Below are positions 12,044 to 21,699 of a DNA stretch of 64,000 nt, piece by piece. The position numbers and the translations under genes are program-made. The notes below the pieces were generated by a model that made no database searches, had not been told where the DNA came from, and saw only the letters and a program-made list of their open reading frames with translations. The first letter of the stretch is position 1. Each line of letters starts with the position of its first letter. The DNA is from Tretioscincus oriximinensis (lineage: Eukaryota; Chordata; Lepidosauria; Squamata; Gymnophthalmidae), in the NCBI GenBank assembly GCA_022410635.1, contig JAJVDF010000779.1, forward strand, positions 400,493-464,492. Direction: 5' to 3'.

Positions 12044-12322
12044 TCATACAGATGACAACACCTCGTTACTTGGATCTCTTCCCTTCTTATCATCACCCCT
12101 CTCAAGGTCGATAACGTGGACCAATCCAGGTTTCAAGAGCAAATCATCAGTCTCCACCTGGCTCCTGGTGTCCTCCACTTCAATGTATTTCCCTTTGGAT
12201 TGTGGGTCAGTTTTCGTAAAAGCTTCCTTGAAACGGCGCTTGAATTCGGCATCAGGACAGTAGACGTACTCATAAAGGGCACCAGCAAGAACGGCACCTA
12301 TGATTGGTCCCACCCAGTATAT
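12044..12322 (-). CDS. AQP4: AQP4 terminal coding exon
   Basis: The exon encodes 92 residues plus a TGA stop, in phase 0. It starts IYWVGPIIGAVLAGALYEYV, the sixth membrane helix. The cytoplasmic tail follows and ends EVLSSV, a class I PDZ-binding terminus (S-x-V) known in mammals to bind syntrophin at astrocyte endfeet. The 3' splice site is TTTTTTACAG and is preceded on this strand by about 150 nt of nearly pure pyrimidine. The 92-residue length equals the mammalian last exon. The tail keeps the VETDDL block just before the KPGLVHVIDL segment. It joins the 14738-14818 exon in frame. Confidence 0.97.
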   Translation of the reverse strand: MYWVGPIIGAVLAGALYEYVYCPDAEFKRRFKEAFTKTDPQSKGKYIEVEDTRSQVETDDLLLKPGLVHVIDLERGDDKKGRDPSNEVLSSV

Positions 12323-12324
12323 CT

Positions 12325-12475
12325 GTAAAAAAGGGAAGGACAGGAGGGAAGGGAAGAGCAGAGAAGGGAAGGAAAGAAAAGGAAAGAGAAAGGAAGGGAT
12401 GGGAAAGGGAAGGGAAGGAAGGGAAAGGAAAGGGAAGAGAAAAGAATGGGAAAAGGAAAGGAAGATTTTAAAGAA
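12325..12475 (-). repeat. polypurine/polypyrimidine tract beside the AQP4 3' splice site
   Basis: On the plus strand this is runs of GGAAGG, GGGAAAGG and AAGGAAAG with almost no pyrimidines. On the AQP4 coding strand it is a continuous C/T tract that ends at the last intron's acceptor. It far exceeds a normal splice polypyrimidine tract. Confidence 0.85.
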
Positions 12476-12922
12476 CGTAAGAATCTGATTACTATTTGTA
12501 CATTTTTGCTGCTTGTCTGAGTGCAACCAAGAGAAATGGGACAGTAAGATTAACCATCGAAATCCAAAACTATCGCCAAAGTTCCAAAAACAGTGTTGAC
12601 CTCTACGTGGATACTGTTATTAGATGGAAAGCAGGACAAGATGGCTATACCCAAAGTCGCATATTTGGGTGTATGACGCCCTGGGTAGTATTTTTTTTAA
12701 TGCCCTCTCCCCCCACTGGGGCTTTTCCAATGTGATGGGCAACTGAGATGTCTCTGTGCAAACATTGCATGTGCAAACATTTTTTGACATCACTTCTGGG
12801 GCAGAATTTAAATCCAGCTTCACTCAACATTAGCAGTGGAAGAAAAATATTTTTTTCTTCCACGCCTAAAACCGCCAGCATTTTTTAACTGGAGGAGGGT
12901 GCTTTTCGGAGCTGTGAATTTC

Positions 12923-12923
<1 letters not shown>

Positions 12924-13014
<91 letters not shown>

Positions 13015-13077
13015 TATTATTATTAAACAACAATAATAAATTAAACAACAACAACGACGACGACGACGATGATGATG

Positions 13078-13126
<49 letters not shown>
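12924..13126. repeat. compound trinucleotide microsatellite
   Basis: A long AAT array (about 12924-13018) changes through AAC-type, ACG-type and ATG-type triplets and returns to AAT up to about 13126. It lies in the last AQP4 intron. The isoleucine-rich reading frame across it is an artefact. Confidence 0.9.
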
Positions 13127-13729
13127 CTGCCTATATGTATTTTTTTACTGGGTAAAACATTCTGCCACCCTGGGCAGCTTGCCCTGTTGTCGTCCCCCTA
13201 AATACAGGTCTGCCCACACTTTTAATGGTTGTAATACCAGAAGCAATTTCAGCAGACGCAGTGTATAATGCTGACAGCTCCTACTGAAATTTCCTCTTTA
13301 CTACCTTCAGAGGTGTAACATGGCTTTCCATCCCGCAACTTTGCGCATGCAGGCTTGAGTTTTGAGAATTGCAATGCTGTAGCAATCACTGCTCACTTTC
13401 TGGTCTTTCTCATAGGGGACGAGCAAAGATCATCGAGTTTAGTCTGTGGAGTTCTGGCACTGGCATGGAGAAGCCTCAACATGCTGCAAACCTCACATGA
13501 CCAGATTATGACATTGTTGGGTGACCTGAGACTCCTAGAAGGAAAGGGCAAAGAAGAAGGAAGGTGTTCAATGTATTGCTTGAAATGNGCTGTCCTAATT
13601 CTGTTCCAAAAGGGGGCCTGAATGGCCTGTTGTCCATATCTGGCCCTGCTGTGGCTTAAACTAGCCCAGAATGGCCCTTTAAGGTCCTTTCTAGAACAAA
13701 GCAAGGGCCATTACCTGGGACATATTCGC

Positions 13730-14310
13730 ATATGTGGGCTTTCTGCCCGGAATTAGCTATATTTAGAAATAAGATCCAATTAGAACAAAAATTAATCACT
13801 GATGTTGACATCACTAAGACAACCCAGTTTTGGCTCATGAATGGAACTGATCTTATCAATTGCCAGCCAGATGTTGCTAATATTATTAAATGTGGCATTT
13901 TGGCAGTTCACATAGTAGTGGCAAGGGGATGGAAGGAGAAAAATAGCTGGATGGTCCAATTATGTTACGATTATATTTCTGAGATACTCTTACAGGAGGC
14001 TATTAGGGAAAAGTGTGTTTACTAGATATTCCTATAAAAACGACATGGCTGCAGAAATGGAAAAGATTGGTGGACATAAGTGTTTCAGGGAATCCAAATG
14101 TTAATATAATATTAAAGGATATATAATATCATACAATTGCTTATTGCTTGAATGGAGGGTGTGGTCTTGCCTGTCCTGATCCCGATCCCAGGGATTTAGT
14201 GAGTGGTAGTGGTGGTGGTGGGTTGATGTAATCGTATATATTTTAACTGTTGTTTTTGTTTGTCTGTTTGTTATGTGCATTTATTTTTGTTAAAAATCTT
14301 AATAATATTT
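13730..14310 (+). mobile_element. L1-type LINE 3' end (ORF2 C terminus and tail)
   Basis: A plus-strand frame at 13732-14025 reads WLMNGTDLINCQPD and ARGWKEKNSW, which resembles the extreme C terminus of vertebrate L1 ORF2. A G/T-rich 3' region and an A/T-rich end near 14.3 kb follow. It sits antisense inside the last AQP4 intron and is truncated at its 5' end. The L1 assignment is from memory of the family. Confidence 0.5.
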
Positions 14311-14737
14311 TTTTAAAGCAAGGCCTAGTGCATTCTGAGTCAAACCCAGTCCCTAAATGTCCGACATTATGATATATTATGAATTTTCTTCTGATGTTCC
14401 ACCCATAAATGGTTGAATTATTGGTGAATCTTTCTTAATGCTGATCTAGGGGCTGTTTCAGGCCCCTTTTATACAGGCTTAGTAATGCATTTTAAGGTGC
14501 TCACTATTCCACACAGTTATAACATTATTAGATGTGTTGCAATAGCTTCCTAAAGCATGTTAAAATGCATTAGCAATGACACATTTGCATGTACGATTGA
14601 TACCTCTGAAATGGAGCTTCATAGGAATGTCCAAAATTCAGCACTTTTTTGCCATGGTTATTTTCTTGTTCAGATATTCCCTTAAACAGCTGAGATGAAA
14701 TCAAATAAGTAGCACTCGGTTGGACATAATTCCTTAC

Positions 14738-14818
14738 CCAGTGATTTTCCCATTTCCCCATGATAACTGCAGGTCCAAATGATCTAGCAGGATTCATGCT
14801 AGCACCTGTATAGCTGAT
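14738..14818 (-). CDS. AQP4: AQP4 exon with second NPA motif
   Basis: This 81-nt exon encodes 27 residues, starting [16 protein letters not shown] and ending KWENHW. NPA followed by R is the second asparagine-proline-alanine half-helix, which forms one side of the water-selective pore. The arginine is the selectivity-filter arginine of water-specific aquaporins. Splice sites are TTTTTATAG at the acceptor and TGG|GTAAGG at the donor. Both boundaries are phase 0. The 27-residue length equals the mammalian exon. Confidence 0.97.
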
Positions 14819-15077
14819 CTATAAAAAAAGAAACTATTATTATCTAAATATTTAGCTATATGTAAAAGNGTAATAATTGTCACTATCCAATAAAATACAG
14901 AAGTTTAACGACTTCCACTCACTCAATACTGGCAATTCTGCCACAAGTCTCAAATCCAGGGGAGTGGCTGCAGGTTTTCTTAAAATATATTTTATTTCCA
15001 GGCACCTTGGGTATTAGTATGATTTGTTCTGATACAAGAATCCCCAGACTTACAGAGTATGTGCACATACTAGCTAT

Positions 15078-15432
15078 GGATGCATCCACACGAGGGGATT
15101 AAAAGCGGGCTTAGCTGTCATTGGGGGTGGGCGGCCATCTGCACGCGTAGCGCACCGACCGCCATAGGTGGCCAGGAGAAAGGAAGCGCCAGCCCGAGTG
15201 GCCAAGAGCAGCCTTCCTTCTGCCCGGCCTGATTGGCTGAGCTGGCCACATTCAAAAGCAAAGCGGGTTTTGGGTGACCAGGGCCATGAGAGCTAAAAAC
15301 ATCAGCTCTCATTTAACCCAGAGCACAGCAGGGTTGTTGCAACTATATCGCTCAAAACCACCATTACATCTGCCAGAGCCGCCAGATCGGTGCTCCTATG
15401 CAGACATCATTATGGCGTGTGGATGCAACTTG
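15078..15432. repeat. MITE-like element with inverted termini
   Basis: GGATGCATCCACACGAGG at the left and CGTGTGGATGCAACTTG at the right are imperfect inverted repeats around a GC-richer interior, within an AQP4 intron. The ends resemble those at 25.2 and 40.3 kb. A target duplication was not fixed. Confidence 0.5.
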
Positions 15433-16383
15433 TGACGAATACTCAGGCTATTCATTGTCCTGGCCAGTAGGGCCCTCATTGTCCTGGTCCCATTAGGAAT
15501 ATCTCATCCACTTGCAGACTGGCCTAAAAGATTATTTCAAAGCAATATCCTGAGTGTCCTGTACATTCACCCAGAACAGGCCAGTTGTTTACCATGCATA
15601 TGGCTGTTTGGTCTATTGCGTGAAGAGTTCAGTGCCATGTCATTGGACTCGCAGAAATGGCCCTGAAAATGCCAAAACTCTAGTATACCACAGAAATGAG
15701 TCTCTCACTAGTCCTCAAGGCAGAAGCAGAGGCGTAGGTACCACAGTGCCTCGAGGGTCCCAGGATCAGAGGGCCCTATCATTCATAAAATAAAAAATTA
15801 AATTTGGGGGCTCCTGGGGCCCCACTTTGTTTATCTGCCTGAGTGTCTAACTATACCAGTGGACAGAAGCGCACTTTCTGCACATCGCCATGTTGCATAC
15901 TATGCTGCACTGGTCCACAAATAGGCCTCAAAATTAAGACCCATCAAGAATCTCAATCAAGGCCTCCAGCACAAACAGAATGTGGGTGGTGGTAGGGACA
16001 GACTTGCACTCAGATATGGAGTTTTCACCATTGTTTCCAATTGTAGGTAAATACAGAAAGGACTGCATAAGCTGGTCTAACAGCTATAAGATTTTAAAAC
16101 AAAGTATAAATATAAATAAATGATATGTGAACCTGATATGCAGCTTCTTGAGATGTAGTCTAGAATCCTATCTTTTTCACAAACAGGCCTATTTCTTTCA
16201 AAACAATGAGATCTGCTGTGAACTGCACTTATTGGTGCTTGGAAATATATAACCATTTTTAACATTGTTCCTTGCCTTTTGTAGCTTTTGGTGGTGGTGA
16301 GGAAATACTCATCACACATCCTAACTTCATCTCCTCTACGACTAGTTTTCGAGCAAAATTAAAGGAGGGTGGAAACCACTTAC

Positions 16384-16548
16384 AGCAAACAAGTGTCCAA
16401 TGGCAACTGATAATCCGATTGCTAAGGCTACTGAACCAGTGACATCACTTCTTTTGGCATCACAGCTGGCAAAAATAGTGAAGACCAGCTGGAATGTAAT
16501 GATTAGCTCCACCAGGAGTCCATGGCCAGCAGAAAGCTCTGGATGTAC
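16384..16548 (-). CDS. AQP4: AQP4 exon with membrane helices 4 and 5
   Basis: This 165-nt exon encodes 55 residues, in phase 0. It starts [19 protein letters not shown] and ends [15 protein letters not shown]. It covers the extracellular loop and helices 4 and 5. The acceptor is CTTTTTCTAG and the donor GCT|GTAAGTGG. The length equals the mammalian exon. The N-glycosylation sequon present here in human AQP4 (NLT, from recall) is replaced by ELS, so that site is absent. The exon joins 20763-21177 upstream and 14738-14818 downstream in frame. Confidence 0.97.
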
Positions 16549-17139
16549 CTAGAAAAAGAGAAAACCTTAGGGCCCACTGAGCATTATTTATAAGTGAGAA
16601 CTGTACGCTCCTAATGTTAAAATTAAAAACTATTATTTCACTCATGCCTACAATATTCATTTGTATGTGTATGAGAAAAAGGTTCTGAAACATGCTAAAT
16701 TCATGGGGTGTTGAGAGTTATAAAGATGTGAAAAATGTATACAACCTGTCAGAGGTAATAACTTTTTTCAAAGAAATATGTAGGTTTTATAGTTGACGTA
16801 ATGTCATTAGTGCAAGGTTATACAATTCATTTGTTTTGAAAAAAAGTAATGTGTTGGTTCCATAGTTTATCAAATGTAGTGACTGAAATTCTAGCCCAGT
16901 ATTAACCTAGACCTTAATCAGGTCTTTAGCTATCACACTTTCTTTCTTCCCCACCAGGTTAATGGTGGTACTCATTTATTTAACTGCAAAATGCTTTCAA
17001 ATAGCTGTGTTGCCTAAAGCTGAGACCAGTAGAGGCCACTCATGGCTGACACTGCTTTGAGAACAGACCTCTGGATAGAGAGACCATCTCTTGACCTCTG
17101 CGCCATTCATGCCTCACTCAGTGAGGCTAGTTAAAAGTA

Positions 17140-17188
17140 GGCTGACCAGCCCCCCCCCCCCAAAAAAAAAGGGGTCATCTGGTCAGCC
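17140..17188. mobile_element. minimal 49-bp palindromic MITE
   Basis: GGCTGACCAG at one end and CTGGTCAGCC at the other are separated by only a C-run, an A-run and GGGGTCAT. TA lies on both flanks (17138-17139 and 17189-17190). It is a deletion derivative of the 208-bp element at 21462-21669. A TA target fits the Tc1/mariner superfamily. Confidence 0.7.
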
Positions 17189-17239
17189 TAAAAGGAATCT
17201 TGTTTACTGCAGTGGTGGAACAGTTACTTTACTTATTCA

Positions 17240-17434
17240 ATTTCAGAGAAATAGCTGTGTTAGTCCAGTAAAAAGTCCAGCAAAGGGGCTAGGGACACGA
17301 GAGTAACAGGAGAAAAGTAGGTGGCATAAGCTTCCATAGATACGTCTACTGAAAGGCATCTGAAGAAGTAGATGGGTCTATGAAAGCTTATGCCACCCAC
17401 TTTTCTCCTGTTAGTCTCTAAGTGCTACTAGATC
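17240..17434. mobile_element. foldback repeat, family P, with 13-bp target duplication
   Basis: The left arm (AACAGGAGAAAAGTAGGTGG and following) is the reverse complement of the right arm around CCACCCACTTTTCTCCTGTT, with a short centre near 17.34-17.36 kb. The element is flanked by a perfect 13-bp direct repeat, CTTTACTTATTCA, at 17227-17239 and 17435-17447. The right outer arm is shorter than the left. Confidence 0.75.
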
Positions 17435-18211
17435 CTTTACTTATTCAGTGGTTTTTCTATTATTTCTTGAGTTTCACTGCTATTGCATCAAAAGTACTAA
17501 TAACTACTGGAAGTTGTGCTGTCATTTTCTCCCAGAGGTATTGAATTTCAGTTAGAAGAACTTGATATTTTGATCTTTTTCAATTTTTCCTCCTCAGTTT
17601 CACTGTCCTCTGGGATAGCCACACTTATGACTGTAGTTTATCTTTTTCTCAGCTACAATAGTGGCCAACATATGATGATTCATTTGTTTAAGTTTAAACG
17701 CCTGTAATATTGTACCTCATTATTTTCAACATATTTTCCTGACTTATGTTCCCAATTTTTTCCCCAGCCGATAAGTTGTAATTTTATTATTTTTATATTC
17801 CAATATCAATAACGTAACTTGCAGACAGTAACTCATCTTTTTTCTGCTAGTTAGAGGTGGTGTCATGCAGTAAGCAGAAATGCTACAGAATAAAAACTTC
17901 CAAATGTTTGCAAAAAAGAGAAGAAAATACTCTTGCATGAAAAGAAATAGCATAAAGTCTTTTTGTACAATGTCTAGTAGGCATGAAATATAATGTTTTA
18001 AGTGCAAATAGCTCAACAAATGTGTAATAATTGTAAAACAAGGAAATAATTGGCAATTGTGGTAAGCATATGGATGCAATGTTAGCTTTCTTTTGTGCTA
18101 TTTACTTTTCTTTTGGTAGCATCATCCAGTATGACATCCAGCTGGAAATGTTGAGCTCATGTAATAAATTGCTTTCAATGCCTTATAGAACTAATAATAT
18201 ATACTGAGACA

Positions 18212-18525
18212 TGAAGATGGCTCAGTCGCTAAGGAAACAGTATATCATTTGGGATATCGGGTTTCAAAGCCCTGTGTTGGACGTGGGGTGGGGTGATCAC
18301 CTTCTCCTAGCCTGTAGCTCCAGCCAACCCAGCTATTCAAAAGAAAGAATTGCAAGAAATTGCAACTGACTGCAAGTAGATAAATAGGATCCACCACAAC
18401 CTGGTGGGGAAGATAGAATGTAAGCCTTTGGCCAAAATACCCTTGTAAGCCGCTTTGAGTCTCTTTGAAAGGTGAAAAAAGTGGGGTATAAGAACCCAGT
18501 TCTTCTATTTCTTCTTCTTGGGACG
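18212..18525 (+). mobile_element. tRNA-derived SINE, family B
   Basis: The head ATGGCTCAGTCGCTAAGG has an A-box-like sequence. The body includes CAGCTATTCAAAAGAAAGAA and CCTTTGGCCAAAATACCC. It ends in GTATAAGAACCCAGTTCTTCT. The same family lies at 28.3 and 53.2 kb (minus) and 32.9 kb (plus). Confidence 0.8.
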
Positions 18526-18792
18526 CAAGCATTGTAGGGGGGCTTTTAGGATATTTTCATACTTACCCTGGACTGGGCTAGTGGCTCATGTAGCCCTCTT
18601 TTTATGGGCCTTTTAAGGATGCCTATTCTCCCACAGTCAGTCTAAGGTGGTCAAAATGGTGCATTTGTTGAGATACATGTAGATCTATTAAAAGAATCTA
18701 TTGGTTGTCTCATAACTGCTATATTGGCTATGGGAGGAATGCGGAAGGATATATACTGTGGTTTTAAATATGCTATTTCTGTGAACATTGTA

Positions 18793-19085
18793 ATCATAAG
18801 AGTATAAGAGGAGCCCTGCTGAATCGGGCTGGAGCACATCTAGTCCAGCCTTCTATCTCACACAGATGCCCACCAATTGCAACTGGGCAGTCTGAACAGA
18901 AGGCAAAATCCTCACCTATTATTGACTCCTTGCTACCACCACCTCTTCTGGAAGTAAACTCCACAAGCCGATGACCCTCTGGGGGAAAAAATACCTTCCT
19001 TTCTTTGTTCTCTCCCTTCTGTCCATTAGTTTTGCTATTTTATTATCTATTTTAAATCTATTATACTTATTCTATTTACTTTGAT
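18793..19085 (-). mobile_element. CR1 LINE 3' end fragment
   Basis: Reading the minus strand, the copy ends near 18793 with the 3' terminal box seen on the plus strand as GTATAAGAGGAGCCCTGCTG. It also carries the block seen as GATGACCCTCTGGGGG, which is the last coding region of CR1. It is 5'-truncated. Confidence 0.75.
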
Positions 19086-19192
19086 TTTATTTTGTAGTTT
19101 GTATAAATGACTAATCATTAGATCGATAGAGAGAGCGAGAGAGAAATGTAAGTTCTACTTTTGTTGTTAACTCTCCTAAGACTATTTCAGAC

Positions 19193-19285
19193 TACATCTG
19201 AAGAAGTAGACGTGTGTATGAAAGCTTATGCCACCCACATTTCTCAAGTTAGTCTCAAAGTGCTGCTAGCTCCTTTGCTGGACTC
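19193..19285. repeat. family P repeat, single arm
   Basis: ATCTGAAGAAGTAGACG, GAAAGCTTATGCCACCCAC and CTCCTTTGCTGGACT match the right arm of the 17.2 kb foldback. Confidence 0.6.
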
Positions 19286-19299
19286 TCCTAAGACTGTTG

Positions 19300-20760
19300 G
19301 GTATAGGTGGTATAGAAATGCAATTAATTAATCAATCAATCAATTAAATAAATAAATAAGTGCCTCCATGTGCCACCCAGATGGGTCCCTCCATGATTTC
19401 AAGGCCTGTCCTGGAACTGGTCCAGTCAGAGAAGGTCCAGTGGGCTCCTCCACTGACCACAAGTGCACCAATGACTCAAGCCACTGTAGTACTTGACAGA
19501 GCAATTACAAATTTGATTCAGTAGAATCTGCAATTACTTCCATTTAGAAATACAGTTCAACACAAGGTCTCATTTTTAGTGAGCTATTCACACTACATTC
19601 TTAGGTCACTGAGGCCTTTATTTCTTAAGGGACTGCAGTTTAGTGATCTATTAAAAAGCTGTTAATTAGCTCCAAGATAACTCATTTCAATTTCGATTAA
19701 AAACAGGCAGCATGCAGCTGAAATCCATTCAGAATCCTAGGGTGAGGCTAACGGATTAGACTCCTTATTATCACAGAACAAAGCCAGATCGGAGGGCTAG
19801 TCTATTTTGAAGAAGGCTGTGCCTATGATTTTTTTTACAAGTTTCTATTCTATTTAATACTCCCAAAGGGTCATCTTAAAATTGCACACCTTACCTATTA
19901 TATATCTGATGCTTTTTAAAAAAGAAAGTACCTGTCAGGTTTTCAGTAGAACAAAAGAAAAGCAATACAAGACAATTGTGTTTTAAAGATCCCCGCAAAA
20001 TGAATTCCATTTAATTTTACAGTTAAATACGATGTTCTTGATTATGTTTTTATTCAACATGCTTTTTTCTGCAGAGACTTTTAAGCCTTGCCCTGTACTT
20101 AGGAGAGACCCATTTATTGGGATTGCAGGGTTTTATGGGATGTATTTGGAACTCTTGTTCCTTCTCTGCAAAACGTAAAGACGAAAAAGCAAAGCACAAG
20201 TGAGATCCATCCTTCGTCCCAGCAATGGAAGCCAAAACTGAAGTTAATAAAAAGAAGCACCCATTTTACATCACAAAGCGGGCCTTAAAGATGCAGGCTG
20301 CAGCTAGACATCATTATTTATTTCATTATATTTGGATATTCCAAAATATCCAGCTATCTTTCCCCCAAAACAACTGCAGTGGCAATTACCCCTTCTGGCA
20401 TTCTACTGGCTAAATACTTCTGTCCAATGGGAGGCCCTCTAGCATAGACAGGAAGGTTTTTAGCGAATAGAACGCCAGTACCATAGAAACAAATGCTTTC
20501 ATCTCTGTAGCATAGCCTTTCACTGACTATTTCTGAAAGTGTTGGATATGTTTGTGTGTCATTCAAGACCATGGAGGCAGCTTTTGGGGAACGTTCCTTT
20601 CTTCCCACTCCTGATCCTCTTCATGAAAGGGGGAAGAGATGGAGAGAGGAGAGGGGCACCCTATATTTGTAGGCAATATCCTAGATTTAAAGTACAGACC
20701 TTTACTTACAAGCTGATACTGCTGTTTATTAAGACATATTGCATTCAAGCCTCCTAGCCT
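19300..20760. other. AQP4 intron, nothing recognised
   Basis: This lies between AQP4 exons on the minus strand. Apart from a short AAAT-like tail near 19.34 kb I see no repeat or gene. Confidence 0.5.
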
Positions 20761-20762
20761 AC

Positions 20763-21177
20763 CTGGGTTATCCCCAGACCACCTACCACCGTCTGGGGGG
20801 TGACGAGGTAGAGAATTCCTGCCCCTGCGATGGCACCCAAGCACTGGGCTGAAATGTAGAAGACTGACTTGGCCAGGCTGATCTTCCGAGTGCAGACCAT
20901 CGCAACCGTCACTGCAGGATTAATGTGGCCACCACTGATATGTCCAACGCACTGCACCATTGTTGCAATGCTGAGTCCAAAGCAGAGAGAAATAAGGACC
21001 ATGTCTACAGGAAGAGGCCTCCCTGTTCCACCCCAATTGATTGTAGAGCCAAGGCTGAGGAGCACAAAAATCAGCATTGCCATAAATTCAGCCGAGACGG
21101 CTTTCCAGAAGGGCTGAGTCCAGATGCCTTTAAACGCTGCCATGATGGCCTTGCACTTACACAGGCGTCCACACTTA
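20763..21177 (-). CDS. AQP4: AQP4 first recognised coding exon (contains M23 start)
   Basis: The exon carries a complete M23 start, MAAFKGIWTQPFWKAVSAEF, at 21143, and 11 upstream in-frame residues, KCGRLCKCKAI, that belong only to the M1 form. It encodes helices 1-3, the INWGG loop and the first pore motif HINPAVTV, and ends GGLGITQ before donor CAG|GTAGGC. The acceptor is TTTCTTTTCAG and leaves one base of a split codon, so a separate exon must supply the M1 start. From Met23 it gives 127 residues, as in mammals; the four exons sum to 301 residues. The role is a bidirectional water channel in glial and epithelial membranes. An additional cysteine (CKCK) lies in the N-terminal segment. Confidence 0.97.
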
Positions 21178-21325
21178 CTGAAAAGAAAAAAAGCAAAAGA
21201 ATATCAGGAGCTGATTCAATTGAAGGAAGATTTGTTGTGTGTAGGAACAGCATCATCTGCAGCATGTGAGCAAAAGGAAACAAATTTCTGTATTGTTAAA
21301 TTGGTCAATCAGCCCTCACTGAACC

Positions 21326-21425
21326 TTATTCTGAGTTATATCTCAGGACAGACTTTGGCCATCCACATGCCAGCGTTGACTATGGCAGGCCCCATGTATA
21401 CACTAGCATGTAGATGGCTTCTCTC
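21326..21425 (+). mobile_element. foldback MITE, family D, diverged copy
   Basis: TTATTCTGAGTTATATCTCAG, TTGGCCATCCACATGCCAGC and GACTATGGCAGGCCCC match the inverted copies that flank the CpG island at 29.4 and 31.0 kb. The centre of the hairpin is partly deleted. Confidence 0.65.
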
Positions 21426-21461
21426 GCCTGTTTTTGATTCCCTGCAAATGGTATTTCAGTA

Positions 21462-21669
21462 GGCTGACCAGATGACCCCCTTTTTGGGGTGGGTGGGGGT
21501 GGGTTGAAAACCCAGGTTTGGGGTACCTCCCAGTTTTTTCTGAGGAAAATGTTTTTTTAAAAAAGGTTTTTTTTCAAAAATATTTTTGTTTTGTTTTCTT
21601 CAGAAAAAACTGGGAGGCACCCCCCAAAACGGGTTTTCACCCCCCCCCCCAGGGGTCATCTGGTCAGCC
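21462..21669. mobile_element. 208-bp palindromic Tc1/mariner-like MITE
   Basis: GGCTGACCAGATGACCCC at the left and GGGGTCATCTGGTCAGCC at the right are perfect inverted repeats. The arms continue inward (CTCCCAGTTTTTTCTGAGG against CAGAAAAAACTGGGAGG), so nearly the whole element is a hairpin. TA lies on each side (21460-21461 and 21670-21671). It interrupts a short CR1 3' fragment (CCCTGCAAATGGTATTTCAG). Confidence 0.8.
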
Positions 21670-21699
21670 TAATTTCTGGAATTCTGCCTCTTTCTCTAT

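Noticed and set aside
12836..13036. Open frame with a long isoleucine run
   Set aside because: It is a translation of the AAT microsatellite.
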